Positions 12,019 through 23,870 of a stretch of 64,000 bases of DNA are shown one piece after another; the first letter of the stretch is position 1, and every line of letters starts with the position of its first letter. Origin of the DNA: Saxidomus purpurata (Eukaryota > Mollusca > Bivalvia > Venerida > Veneridae); NCBI GenBank assembly GCA_022818135.1, contig JAFMSR010000012.1, positions 23,886,564-23,950,563 of the forward strand, in the 5' to 3' direction. A model generated the notes under the pieces. It saw nothing but the letters and a program-made list of their open reading frames with translations, ran no database searches and was not told the DNA's origin. The position numbers were made by a program, and so were the translations under genes.

Positions 12019-12300
12019 TATGTCAGACGTCACGCATTACGTGTTGCATATATTTTTCGATTTTGCTTATCGTAAAAAAAGTATCGTCTGATCTATGACA
12101 ATCGGTCTGGTGTCTGTGGCTTGCTTTTACGCACTTACCATAAAACGTATAACAATTCTTGACACGAAAGATACAAGTCAAGTCTAGAAATACAGTCAAT
12201 TGTTGTTTTTTTCATGGGATTTAACACCCGTTTCGAAAGTATTTCAATTATGTACAGGCATGCAGTTTTCCATTGATAAGAAGTTCCTAGCTTTCCTATA
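12019..12300. repeat. Left edge of duplicon copy B
   Basis: This matches 23871-24150 (shared phrases include 'atctatgacaatcg' and 'tgtctgtgg', and the ATTACGTGT context). It is the most upstream piece of the segment that carries RGK exon copy B; the corresponding piece of copy C lies next to exon copy C. Large insertions at 12.4-14.9 kb separate it from the rest of copy B. Confidence 0.65.
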
Positions 12301-12959
12301 TAGAGTCAGTGCTGACAGCTTGAAAAATTCGAAGTGTTTTAGCACAGAGAGATGGTTTAATTCAGTGAACATGTGATCAACATAATATAAACCCATTCTG
12401 ACTTCCAATTCGGGTAAGCCTGTTTTTAAAACATGGGTGGGTTGCAAAATTGTGATTCAAACAACATAAATCCTAAACAGACGACATTTATTTGTTGTCT
12501 GCTTCAAAACGTAGCTATTAAAAAAGGTATATATTTTAATAAACACTAAACATGGATAAATGATATTCAACCAGAACAAAATCTGTTTGTAAATCCCTTG
12601 ATGCCAAAGTCTAACTATGCAGGGAACAGTTTCTGATTTAAAAGTCACTGTGAAATTCGTAAAAACGGCGCCTGTAAAAATTGTAGAATTAAAAAAAAAG
12701 TCGTCTTGACCCACCCCCTCCTATAGAACAATTAAAGAATATTTAACATTTGACCCTGGTAAATAAAACCCCAAAAGAAACAGTCACACTAGCTTTTTCA
12801 GGTGTGTCCTTTGGCAAAGATATTTGCTTAAAAGAATTTAAAATTTAAAAGAAAATTAAGATATCTTTCATAACAGTGACCTTGTCCTTTAAACAAGTGT
12901 TTTAAACATATTTAAAGTAACAGTGACCTTGACCCCCCTACGAAAAAATATGCTTAAAA

Positions 12960-13790
12960 CAAAATAACTAGATGCCCACGTGCAACATGTCGAGCCCGCC
13001 AGTTGTCAAAAAGACTAACTCCTTACTAAGTAGAGATAGGTCAAAATACACCTAAATATTGAATGTGATATGCATGTTGTACCACAGAAAAGTGGTCTCG
13101 ATTTTACTGTAGAGTAAGTAATAAAAAAGTTACAGTAATTAGCTATTTATAGTAGCAACAAAGGGAAGTAATTCTAAAACACAAGGGTAGCTCATGGTGG
13201 TTATCATTTGTGCCAAGTTACATCAAAATCCCTCCATGCATGAAGAAGAGGGAAAGATATTGACTGACCCCCTCGTGGACCTGACCTTAAACTAGGGCCG
13301 GTCTTGGCGTGCCTCCGTCTCATGGTGGAGAACATTTGTGCTAAGTAACACAAAACTCTCCTGTATGAAGAAGAAAGCTCGGACAAAGCATTCTTGAATT
13401 GACCTTAACCGTAAGGTGACCTTACCTTAGACCTAGGGACCTGTTCTTGCAAAGACACTCCGTCTTATAATGGTGACATTTTTACCAAGTAACATCAAAA
13501 CCCTCCATGCATGAGTAAAAGCTCCGGACAAAGCATTCTTGAATGACCTTTGGGCCTAAGTGGACCTTACCTTAACTAGGGACCTGATTCTTGCGCATGG
13601 CACTCCGTCTCATGATGATGAACACTTGTACCAAGTTACATCAAAATCCCTCCATGCATGAAACATCAAAATCCCTCCATGCATGAAGAAGATATGCTCC
13701 GGACAAACTAAACTCGGACACACGCACGCACAGACACTGAACTGCCATTTGGACAACTATGGAGCTTTCGCAAGCGGCTCGACAAAAACG
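12960..13790. mobile_element. Pearl/Helentron-like non-autonomous element
   Basis: It contains about four degenerate ~150-bp units with phrases 'acatcaaaatccctccatgc', 'gaccttaaactaggg', 'ctccgtctcatg' and 'ctccggacaaa'. They are followed by a CACACGCACGCACAGACACT microsatellite-like tract and a short conserved end (agctttcgcaagcggctcga). The same body and end plan recurs at 62540-63030. Arrays of this type are known in bivalve genomes as pearl/HINE elements. Confidence 0.6.
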
Positions 13791-14480
13791 AAAAAAGAGT
13801 GACCTTGAAATTGACCCTACTTACCTGCAATGCAATGTCAAGCTTCCTCACCACGCAAGCTACTTGCATACCAAGTTTCATTGTAATTGGTCACTCCTAG
13901 CTCAAGCTATTGAGCGGAAATCATTTTTTTAATTTTAGCAACCAACAGTGACCTTGGCCTTGACCCTAGGGACCCCAAATGCCATCCAAGCTTTCTCTCC
14001 ATGCAAGCTACCTACACACGAAGTTTCAATGCAATTAGTCAATCCTAAGTCATGTTATTGAGCGAACCTATTTTTCTAGTTTCAGTAACAGTGACATTGA
14101 CCTTGACAAATGCAATCCCAAGCTTCCTCTCCCCACTACCTACACATCAAATTTCATTGCAATTTGTAACTCCTTACTCAATATATTGAGCAAACACCTT
14201 TCTACAATTCCGGGTCACCGTGACCTTGACATTTGACGTCTATTGACCGCACAATAAAAAGGGGCCATCTGCTGGGCATGACCAACCTCCCTTGACCTTT
14301 GAGGAACTGACCTGACACGATAGGCGCCCTCTGATGGTTATTACCAACCTCCACATAAAGTTTCAAGATCATAGGCCGTTCAAAGCGTTCTCTATTTATT
14401 ATCCGGAAACCAGTTGGTAGACGGACGGACTGACCGTCCGACATACCGACCGACATACCGACCGACTGACATCTGCAAAT
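13790..14480. mobile_element. Second adjoining minisatellite element
   Basis: Degenerate units of about 120 bp carry 'gtgaccttgaccctagggac', 'aagcttcctctcc' and 'aagtttcattgcaat'. They end in a run of GACGGAC / CATACCGACCGA repeats (14416-14468). The plan is the same as for the neighbouring element but the unit sequence differs, so it may be a nested or separate insertion. Confidence 0.55.
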
Positions 14481-14937
14481 CAATGTATCACTCTTCTTCA
14501 AATGAGGTCATAATAAACTGCACATCAGATAAGCATATCATCATGAAACAATTGGGCGACCAAAGACAGTCAATATTTATGACGTCACCTGGGAGATAAG
14601 TCAAAATAAGTCTCATAAAGTAATGTCAAATGTATCCAATAATTATTTAAAAATCTTCTTTAAGCAATGCTAAAACATGAAATATACATTATATTTCCTT
14701 CTTGACACAAAATAACGGGACACATTCGTTTTGTGTAATGGATGAAATATTCAAATTACTGATGAATGGCAAGCACTTTTGTTATTTAACTTTTACACGG
14801 ATCATAGCTGACATGCTCGTATAGATCGCGTTATGGTTGATAAATCTTGTATTTTTCGACTTGCACTTTGGCACATTACCTTTAATGCATTCTCTTATTG
14901 AAACTTTCATTCGAGAAAGAGATGTTATTACTTTTTT

Positions 14938-15608
14938 TTCTTTTTGGAACCGACAAATGCCAGCCCGTTTATTTTTTATTTAAACAACAAATACAAATAG
15001 TATCACAGTCAAATAAAAGAAAAGAAAAAGTTTAATTAACAAAACAACATACTATATAGTTATAACAAATACATGTTTTTTTATATTAAATTCACAAAAT
15101 CCATTTCAGTATTTTACGAATTTCTCCAGAAACTTGCAGGGAAATCTGTGTTTTTCGTAATATTTAATTTAGAAATGTAGCTCGTCTATTAATAAACTAA
15201 GAGTATTATATGGCTTTGATCTTCTTTCACTACAAAGGTAGCCTTTATATATTGAAAAAAACCAATGTATGTGAGCAGTATGTTTATGTATTTATATTCA
15301 ACAAAGTCAATTTTGTACCCTAGAACTTAAAATTCTAGCTTGTTTAAGGGTCTCGAAATATCACAATGCTTCAGTGTGTTTAAGATGCATTTCCAAAATT
15401 CTGTTAAGAATTTACAACCAATAAAGAAATGTTCTAAGTTCTCTTTGTTTCAACAGCAATGACAAATAGGCGAGTTTAATATTTTCCATGTATATAAATT
15501 TTCATTTGTGGCTTTTATTTTATGTATTAGTTTATATTTGTATTGTTTTATTCTGTTATCTTTAATAAATTTATTGAGTAGTAGATAGAATTTTTCCCAG
15601 TCAACTTT
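14938..15608 (-). mobile_element. 5'-truncated LINE 3' end with target-site duplication
   Basis: Read on the minus strand, one frame runs WEKFYLLLNKF ... YTWKILNSPICHCC, then a TGA, then NKENLEHFFIGC ... TEFW. This is the CxxC...H...C tail typical of non-LTR retrotransposon polymerases. An A-rich tail lies at the low-coordinate end. GTTATTACTTTTTT occurs at both borders (from 14924 and from 15609), a 14-bp target duplication. Duplicon copy C (around 24219-24250) shows the uninterrupted site. The in-frame stops show it is dead. Confidence 0.75.
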
Positions 15609-17139
15609 GTTATTACTTTTTTATAACGTGGTACGGGTTGCAAAACAAAGATATTTAAGACATATTTTTTTATCTATTTCATTGCTCATGAATTATGTAC
15701 TTTCGTATCTACAATTATACGTATATACTAAATATTTACAGTTTCATATTATTTCGCCTATCGGATCTTCAAGCTGTTCCTGTCAAGTGTGTGTTTGTTT
15801 TTGTAGCATCTCGTTTCATTAAAGAGACATTGTGCTTGAGAAAATCAGCATCTTCAGCGTGCACTTTCATGCATAGGTATGAATACAGTTTTTTTCTGAC
15901 ACTTGCTTCCAATGAAGATAAATTGCGATTTGAAATAACACAGAAACGTTATAGCATTTTCCAGATCAACAAAAAATAGTATAACAAATTGTTTTTCTTG
16001 TGAATCAAAGCATACAACGGGCTGTTCTTCAAATATTTATTCTGCTAAGCAGTGCTTAAATCTTGTTTAAAGTGACGCAACAGAAAGGAACTGTAAGCAG
16101 CCGACAGTTATTCAGACAAAAATACTAAATTTATTGCTAAGTCCGCCTAATGTTTGTCTATATAACTGTTCAACAACAGGATAAGAGTCGTGACATATTC
16201 GTTCTTCTTGGCAATTACCGTTCAATTACTCTTTGATGAAACTGTATACTCTCAACTGTATTTGACTCATATTAACAGATCTGACCCGAGGCCTAAATGC
16301 TATAGTGTCACAACATACGATATTTATGTCTTTGTGATACGAATGCAATTTTCTTGAAATATTTTCCCGGCTGAGTGCAAAGTCACTTTTCTATAAGGTA
16401 CTTAATATATTATACTATCACAATTATTTCGTACTTTATAACGTACCTGTTGTACAATTTGCAGCAAGATTTCGTCACTGCGTCATTGAAAACAAAATGT
16501 AAAAGCTTGTTAAAATCGCTGTCTGTTTACTTTTCCGACGATTTATTGCGACAGTTATAAACGACGTTACTCTTTCTACTCTAATTAATGTCATTACACA
16601 ACGCATTCAGATTATAGGATATGATATTGAATTCCTGTCTAAAGACTTATTCATTTGAATAGATTATATCAAAATGTAACCCATGACTCCGATGCTAAAA
16701 TAATGCAAGTTCTATCTGCCCTTATCTGCCGGCGATGTCGCCATCATTAATGATGTTCACGAATTGTGAAATGAATACTTCATCGATTGCGTATTTTCTG
16801 TATGAATACAATTAAGAAACTATTATTGAAAATCGATTTGAACCAGCTAATGTGGTTTGTCACACAGGGAAAACTGTTAAAAACAAAAGATTACTTACAG
16901 AACGGAGTTAACGTCGATTGGTGTCACATGTAGTAAATCTAGAGCTAGATCTGCGGTTAATTACCAAAGAAACTTATTAAAGTTGCCGCTGTGTATTGGA
17001 TACTGGCTTCATGGGATTCTAGCCAAACGCAATATCAAACATTAATTTGTAAATTGAAAAGAAAACTGATTTGCTTGATTATGTAAATAGGTAGAAGTTT
17101 GTTTGAGGTGCATGTACAGTAATTTATATGCATAATTGC
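15609..17139. repeat. Duplicon copy B, upstream of exon copy B
   Basis: It matches 24230-26960 of copy C, once the 24940-26153 insertion there is removed. Shared stretches include 'agcatctcg.ttcat.aaagagacattgtg' and 'ggcgat.tcg.catc..taatgatgttca'. ORFs here are repeated in both copies but carry no recognisable domain. Confidence 0.7.
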
Positions 17140-17962
17140 CTATGGTATATTTCTATAGTCAATTCGAGTGCTTTAATATGATTAAAGCACTCGGAAAAGA
17201 AGGCGGAGTTTCGGACATGGAAGTAGCTCCTTCCGACTTTTCTAATTTACTCCCGCGGAGCAAATAAGATACAGAAATAGAAATAATATCTGTATAAACA
17301 AATCAGTCGCATGAAATAGTTGTGTTTAAGAACCTAAATACTATTTTTGATTGCGTCAAGTAAGCCTTAGAATACCATCTCCTTGTTTTCCTTGAAAAAG
17401 GTTAAGAAAATTCAGGATTAACGTCATACAATGTTTTGATTCCGAGAGACAAAACAATGAATGAAAACGTTGACGTCATCACACTGACGTCATTACTCCA
17501 CGTTAAAACGTTGTACAGTTCAGATTAACGGTTCGCTTTAAATCGATTGTCTGCTTTGATAGGTTCTGAATCTGACGTCTTCTGCATAAGTCACAGTCGG
17601 GTATTTTTTACATTTTATGTATTAGATGATTAAACTAAAATAAGTTTGTATAATATAGTTATTAATGATATCTTGACTGGTTGCCCGAATAGGGAGTGAA
17701 TTCCAACAGCCACTATTTATGCTATTTTACACATTACCGCCGAACTGAAAAAAGGTCCGTAGTAGTAACGATAGTTTTCACAAATTCGGCTTATAAGAAT
17801 CGAAATATCTATGGCTTGGAGTGCTTTATCGAAATTGAAGCATTTCCCGTCGGTAATGTGCCTGCGTTATAATTCACTCGGGCTTCGCCCTCGTGAATTA
17901 TTCCGCCAGGCACATCACCTCCGGGGAATGCTTCAATTTCGATAAAGCACTCCAAGCCATAG
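17140..17962. mobile_element. Foldback-type insertion with a 150-bp hairpin end
   Basis: Duplicon copy C runs straight across the site (near 26940) without this segment. The insert starts CTATGG and ends CCATAG. Its last ~153 bp (17810-17962) form a near-perfect hairpin whose arms begin CTATGGCTTGGAGTGCTTTA, folding around GGGCTTCGCCC. GAGTGCTTTA also recurs near the left end (17167). There is no transposase ORF. Confidence 0.65.
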
Positions 17963-17970
17963 ATTATTTC

Positions 17971-18219
17971 TTAAATAGTATTCATTTATGCGTGATATAG
18001 ATTGGCTGATATCAAAAAAGATCTTTGTATGTCTTTTAAACATGTCGGAATGTGCGCTATATTTTACAAAAACAACATTTTCTCGGTTCTCAATCCGGTA
18101 ATAATGAATGGTTGCTTCGATATTAACTCTGAGGAAATAATACGCTATACAACAACGTCAATAATGGAGTACTAATCTACAGGATTGTTGTTAGGATATT
18201 GTGTTTTTCTCCCATTAAA
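17971..18219 (+). promoter_or_regulatory. Conserved 5' flank of RGK exon copy B
   Basis: About 100 bp before the start codon are nearly identical to the flank of copy C (27030-27186), with only a handful of differences. Both contain the same short upstream ORF (ATG GAG TAC TAA; 18164-18175 here). It may be a promoter or 5' leader. No TATA box or initiator is clear enough to call, and transcription is not shown. Confidence 0.35.
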
Positions 18220-18922
18220 ATGACAGATCCGAGGGATAATTTGGGCCGAAATCTGCCTCACGAAGGAGACCATTTCCGGCATGTAACAGACGTGGATTCA
18301 GATAAAAGTGAACATTCGTTCGTATATGACATATTGTCGGAAGGGCATTCGTATGTAACCAGACAAAGGCCGAGATCGTATTCACTGCATGCGAGCAGAT
18401 GTATGACGCCCGAGAATAACGTGAAAGAGAAAAGTCATCGCAGGCGCCGCATGAGTCTACCTTCGAACGAAGCAAGAATACACAAAAATCGCACTGGCAT
18501 AGAAAGACGTACAGATCATGATGATAGACAAAATTATACAATGGATAGCGCAAAAAAAGACGATGAACTTAGACATCGGAGGGCAAGGTCTTTCAAAGAG
18601 CGGTCTGAAAAGGACGGTGATAATCTTAGAAGAGTTAGGTCATTCAAAACCACATCTAAGGGACTAGTGAATCGTGGTGATTCCTATAAAATAAAGAAGG
18701 AAATTGAGCATGCTAATGTAAATATACCTAAAAGTAAAAACATATCAAATATGCTCAAAACAACTGACAACACAGGACGCATTCGGGTTACTTGTAGAAA
18801 AGGTGGAGACGGACGCAATTATTTCAACGTATTACTGACAGGGGCAGCCGGTGTAGGAAAATCGTCCATAGTTAATCAGTTTATGACGTCAGAATTCTTA
18901 GGTTGTGGGGCTTTTAATATAT
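18220..18922 (+). CDS. RGK-family small GTPase, first coding exon copy B
   Basis: The exon encodes 234 residues plus one base and ends at a GTAAGT donor (18923). The N-terminal half is a charged extension absent from copy A. It includes RRRRMSLP (about residues 75-82), which fits the RxxSxP 14-3-3-binding pattern known for RGK proteins. The shared block RRARSFKERSEK ... RRVRSFKTTSKGLVNRGDS follows at about residues 120-160. The P-loop GAAGVGKSS lies near residue 212 and QFMTSEFLG near 224. ATG 18220 has A at -3 and is matched in copy C; the upstream TTG start is not used. About 19 residues differ from copy C, counted by eye. The remaining G domain must come from downstream; T plus CT at 56483 gives a Ser codon and keeps the frame. 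If the intron is retained, a stop follows 14 codons later. Confidence 0.87.
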
Positions 18923-19363
18923 GTAAGTATTTTAGGATATACTCAACCATTCATAATAAATACTAAATAAAACGTATACTTTGAAGGTAAAAACAGCATA
19001 CTTCAGCACTGTACATTTTAGTTAATTACAAAACAAAAAAGTCGGCAATTTCTAGCTTCTACATCTATAAAGTTGCATTCAAAGCGACCGGAACATTTTA
19101 ACTATTAACGGTTTCAGTGAAACATTTCTTTCAAGCTCACACTGGTTATAGCATAGACACGTGATTTATCTTTTCGTCTTTATTTATGATATTTTGAAAT
19201 TTAGTCAATAAAAGATACTGCAGGGAATTTTTACTTTATGTGCACATTGATTTCTCGTATCTTGAACAATTTTATTGACCGAAGATTCAAGACGTCATTA
19301 CATCTGTGCGCGTTGATCATTTGTTAGCAATTTGCCTGTCGGTTGCCTCATTTAAAGTAACAA

Positions 19364-20070
19364 GGGCCAAGGGGGGAAACATGATAAAGGAACAGAGCAT
19401 AGAAATCAGAAACAACCATCAAGGGAAAAAACAAAACATAGAAGAAAGACATAATAAGTAAAAACCACATTACACAGTTAACCAAAAATGAAGAAAAAAC
19501 AACCCCGAAGGTAGAGACGCCCATTAAACAAGGCTACAGCTCGGGTCAGTAGACGCTTTTGACGCAGACGAAACCCAGTAAATTTTCTTTACTATTGGTC
19601 GTGTTGCGATGCTTACAACCATTGAGACCCCATGATCGCTAGTAGGAACGGTCTTATTAAAGCCTCATTTTACTTTAGTAGTAGAATAAAATGGGTTCAT
19701 TAATATTCACGTTGACAACATATGTATTTAAACTCAAAATGTTTAGAATAGCAAAACAACTACGAGACGTTTTTCTGAACTTTATGAACTGGCGTAGGGT
19801 CCGTAAACAAAGCAATAAAAAACCGAACCTTCAAGTTGTGGAAAAGTTATTAAATACCTATGGATAGTCAAACGTTTGAATAACGGTCGAAGACGTATCA
19901 TCTGGATAGGTTGAATCAGTTAAACTATTTATTTATTCATTATAGGAGTGTTCAAACAATACATAGTTTTAATTACAAAAAAGTTGGCTCCCTATTCGAT
20001 TATGCAACCCCATGGTACAAAATTAAAACCTATTCAATACTGACGCTGTGCTTCCGCACAGCGCCAATTA
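19364..20070. mobile_element. ~700-bp insertion in duplicon copy B
   Basis: Copies C (28330-28370) and D (36130-36170) run continuously from 'agtaacaa' to 'agttca', while copy B is interrupted here. The insert begins GGGCCAAGGGGGGAAACATG. No terminal repeats, protein motif or clear target duplication is visible, so its class is unknown. Confidence 0.55.
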
Positions 20071-21430
20071 AGTTCACTCTGCCAGATTTGATAAAACTAT
20101 TGTTTATTTGTTCTCTCTTGTCATGCATATTTTTTTTTTATAAAACATGTGACGTTTGATGGAAACTTATAACCACTTTTTCTTTACCTTATAATTTCAT
20201 TAAATATTTGATATTGTTAGAAGCGTTGCCACAGTTGGCGCGTTTTACTTTGGGTTTAACTACCGGAAGAGGAGTTACGGAGATACTCGATTAATTAAGG
20301 TGAATGTACTTGAAACTTTGAATACCGTTATATTTCTCCTGCAAAGAGAAAGTCGTTCAACTGATTGATTTTTCTTATCTAAATAACATTGGAAACTTGT
20401 GTTTCCTTATCTAAAACATTTTTGACACTATTTTGATATCGTTTATTGAGTAACATCTTGACTTCTGTATCAAGATGTTTCCAATTCTCATTCTTAGTGA
20501 AGCGTCAAGTGTATAATTCTAAGATGATGTTAAGATGGAAAAAACATGCTCATTTCAGGTTTAATGTCCTATCTGATTAATTTACGTCCACTCGTTTTTA
20601 AAATTTTGAATCTCACTGCAACTAAATCTTCAAAATAACAGACTATTCCATAGGCAATATCATTGTTAAATGTACTACGATATTAAGTGTGACGCCATGA
20701 ATGTTACTGCGTTGAATTCGTGTATAGGTCATGATTAACCGAATGCAAGATCCATGGCAACGAAATCCATTCAAAATATATCATTATAATACCATGACAG
20801 AAATAAAAACAACGAAGTGGAGTCCCAACGGAATTGATTTTGTTACAAAATCCATGGTATCTGATGCCCACGACATAACATGCATTCCCAATCTGTCGTC
20901 TGCTGCCTGAATTATTTCTTGGTCTTGCTTTTAAAATTGATTTGATAATGAAGTCTTTGTTTTCTCGAGGCAGTCTTCAATGGGAAAACTATTCTTAATT
21001 TTTACATCATTATATTGCTCTGGAAGTTTTCTATGATAACAGAATGAATTAAGGTGGTTTCATGTTGTACCATAAATTTTATCGAGAACTGGCAGTTCGA
21101 TATTTTAATAGTAATGATTTAGAAAAAAACAGACCATATCAACAATATTCATGACAATGCATGGCGAAAGGAAACGTATTTCCATATCATAGTAAGTTAG
21201 TTATACATATTATGGAATGGTAGCTATTACTATGAAATGTTAGTGTTGCTTTATTTGAGTATTTGGTTATGTCATGACGTGCGACAATGCCTTCAATATA
21301 TGGTTTGACACTGTTCTTCAATATATGTTTGACACTGTTCTTATATATATTTAAAATTTAATTATATTATAACATATAGGCCATATAATGAACATAATGT
21401 ATCCATTATGTCATGCTACTATTAACCTTA
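20071..21430. repeat. Duplicon copy B, intron downstream of exon copy B
   Basis: It matches 28370-28970 and 36160-37060 (shared phrases 'ctaccggaagagga', 'atcgtttattgagtaacatc', 'tttctatg.taacag'). Copy C lacks the part equivalent to about 20600-20990, which copy D keeps (36530-36900). Confidence 0.65.
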
Positions 21431-21539
21431 ACCGTATTGTTGCATTCACAAATCTGTTAAGAGTGGAACTTAACAATAGTTTGCCTGGTCTAAGCATTCT
21501 TAATATACTGTTCTATCATTATTAAATCACAACACTTTG

Positions 21540-23020
21540 AAACTAAAAAAGTGGGGGGGAAGTTAAAATACGACATTTTCCCTAGATATAAGGCAAAATA
21601 CTGTTTTGTTAATTAAATTCCATGAGACTAGAAGAAAACATTCGACTGATATGAAGTTTGACTTACAAAGAGTTATAGAAAATTTAAACGACAAATAATT
21701 TTACATAACAAGAATTTGACATAACAAAATTCGAGGTAACGAAAGTCTAGAAATCATATTTCACTCAGATAAATGCCAGTCATTTAGTCGGTTATTTCTT
21801 TCGACTTTAATTCTTTTCTCCTCTTCTTTCATTGGACATCTAAGGTTAAGTGGCTGAACGTATTTGGTTCAAAAGCTTCTGAATAATTTACAAACGTGCA
21901 ACTTTTTCAAACGCTATTATGCGCTGATTTATTAAAATTCCTGGTTTCTGGTGCAACTTTCCAGGGATCGTCTGCATAAAATGTTACAAAATGTTTTATA
22001 TATATATATGCTTTTTGATTTGATTTGATTTGATTTGAAAGAGATTTTATCAAGGTCCGTCCATAAGCTAAAGTTTTAGCTTATGTTTTGGATGAGACGT
22101 CTCCCTTCATGTCTAGAAAAGTAGAATTTTGAAGCCGAAAAGAGCAGAGATTTACCTGATTGCAATTTCCAGTCAGTTTTAGCCAAAGATTGAATTTGAT
22201 TGGTTGCCAAAAAGTAGGCCAATCGCGGTGACCAATTTGATCTGTGAGTGCGATTGACCTAATATATATATGCAAAAGCTTTTTAATCTTTTAAAGTAAA
22301 GGTCAAGTAAGGATATGTTTCGGGTTTAAATCTATAAAACACATATTAAGTGAATTATCTCCCGTTTATACTTTCTGAAAACAGGTTGGTCCTTTCATTT
22401 TTATCGGTGTTTCGCTTGTTCTGTTTTATGTCGGTATCTGCATTAAGACAGTATTGTCATTCATTTTAACAAAATTTATTATTGGAACATCGCAATAAGA
22501 AACAACAGTAAAGTTAAAGATATCAGCATTTACAAACGAAGACAATATTGTCATTAATGATAATAAAACTTGTAATTGGGACATCGCGATAAGAAACAAC
22601 AATATATCTTGCACTTTATTTGATGCTTCCGAGATAATCATAACCCACTATATCTCTAATTAGGGTGCTGGTGATTAACAAATGAGGTGAAGTGTTTAGT
22701 GCACTTTGTAATGGACACAATTGCTTTTGATAAGGAATGTATACCGAATAGAAATGGATGCAAATGTAAGGTTTCAAAACTGCAAATCGGTACACATCAT
22801 AATGACATTCTAAAAGTTCTGAATTATGCAAACCACTAACAAGTTTAACTTGGTGTTTTTCTTGAAAGAACAAACTCTCTTAAGAAAACATTACATATAT
22901 GTTAAGATTCACATCTATTTTTTAAGAAAAGTATGTCTGTCTTACAAGATAATTCACCAGTGTAGATACTATTTGTTTTCATAATAAATAGTTATTTACT
23001 CTTTTTACTGTGCTAGCGTT
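21540..23020. repeat. Duplicon block D, copy 1
   Basis: It is similar to 31960-33110 and 37840-38910; shared phrases include 'gggatcgtctgcataaaatg', 'gacatcgcaataagaaacaa' and 'acacaattgcttttgataag'. It lies downstream of exon copy B just as the other copies lie downstream of exon copy C and the dead exon copy at 35.6 kb. Confidence 0.65.
22000..22262 (-). mobile_element. SINE-like insertion with (TTTGA)n end
   Basis: The copies at 32430 and 38255 run from 'gttttatatatat' or similar directly to 'ttttttaatctttt', without this segment. The insert is bordered by TATATATATATGC-like sequence on both sides. It ends in a TTTGATTTGA microsatellite (22017-22038), which would be the 3' tail on the minus strand. 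Part of it (around 22050-22110) resembles 47370-47420. Confidence 0.5.
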
Positions 23021-23870
23021 GTGGTAAATTCGTTCTGTGGCGGCCGAGTGGCCAAATCCTTTCTTATTTTGCAATGCCAGGCGATGTCTGTGTATTGTAC
23101 AGGTTACAATCTTTCGGCCATTGTCTGGTAAAAAGTTTGAAAACTGATTCTATCTGACTGAGTATTGTCCCAATAAGAAATGTTGCTCAAAGTGTAAGCC
23201 AATGAACAATTGAAACTTCTGTGACTGCAAATAATTGTGTTTGAATGGAGCGTCAAAAACACTATGTTGTATAATTTGTATTAATTTGGTTTGTTAATTC
23301 AAGGCATTATTAAGCATTCAGAAAAATTAATGTTATTCAACAATTGCTACAAGTCCCTCCTTTATACAAGATTGTAATTATTAAGAACTTGATCAACGTC
23401 TATGAGATGGTTCTTGGCACGATTACCCTGAATTAGCACGACTAGGGGGTTTAGCCCGATTCGAGTGCAAATAACCATTGAAGGCACTTCACTGCCGCTT
23501 AATGGGTTGTTTCTGTATCTACCTTTTCTCTAGCCTATTTTTAGAAATAATTTATAGTCTGACTATAGTCTGTTTATTACGACCCAAAGATCTGTGTGAC
23601 GTTTAAATCATATTTCTGACGTCACTAGCGATTACACTTTCCTTCTTCATGGTACATGTAGTATCTACATTTAATGGAATCGGAAGAAAAGAGTTAAATT
23701 CTTGCTGAAATTCACTTATAAACAAAGATTAATCATTTCTAAAGTAAATTACGGACATGTCCATCGATTTCAAGTGCTTAAGTGCCAAATACAAAGAAAT
23801 AATTGAAATATGCAAGCATTACACACTATGGCTATTCACGGCTCCTATCGTTAAACATTTTTTCCAGAAA
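23021..23870. other. Non-coding stretch, nothing recognised
   Basis: No gene is recognised. GGCGGCCGAGTGGCCAAAT at 23039 resembles a tRNA-Leu/Ser 5' end but has no matching B box or acceptor stem. Confidence 0.4.

Noticed and set aside
18215..18553. 112-residue minus-strand ORF (and 27182-27553)
   Set aside because: It is the antisense shadow of the RGK first exon and exists in both copies only because the sense strand is conserved.
23036..23110. Possible tRNA-Leu/Ser start (GGCCGAGTGGCC)
   Set aside because: No B box at the right distance and no acceptor stem.
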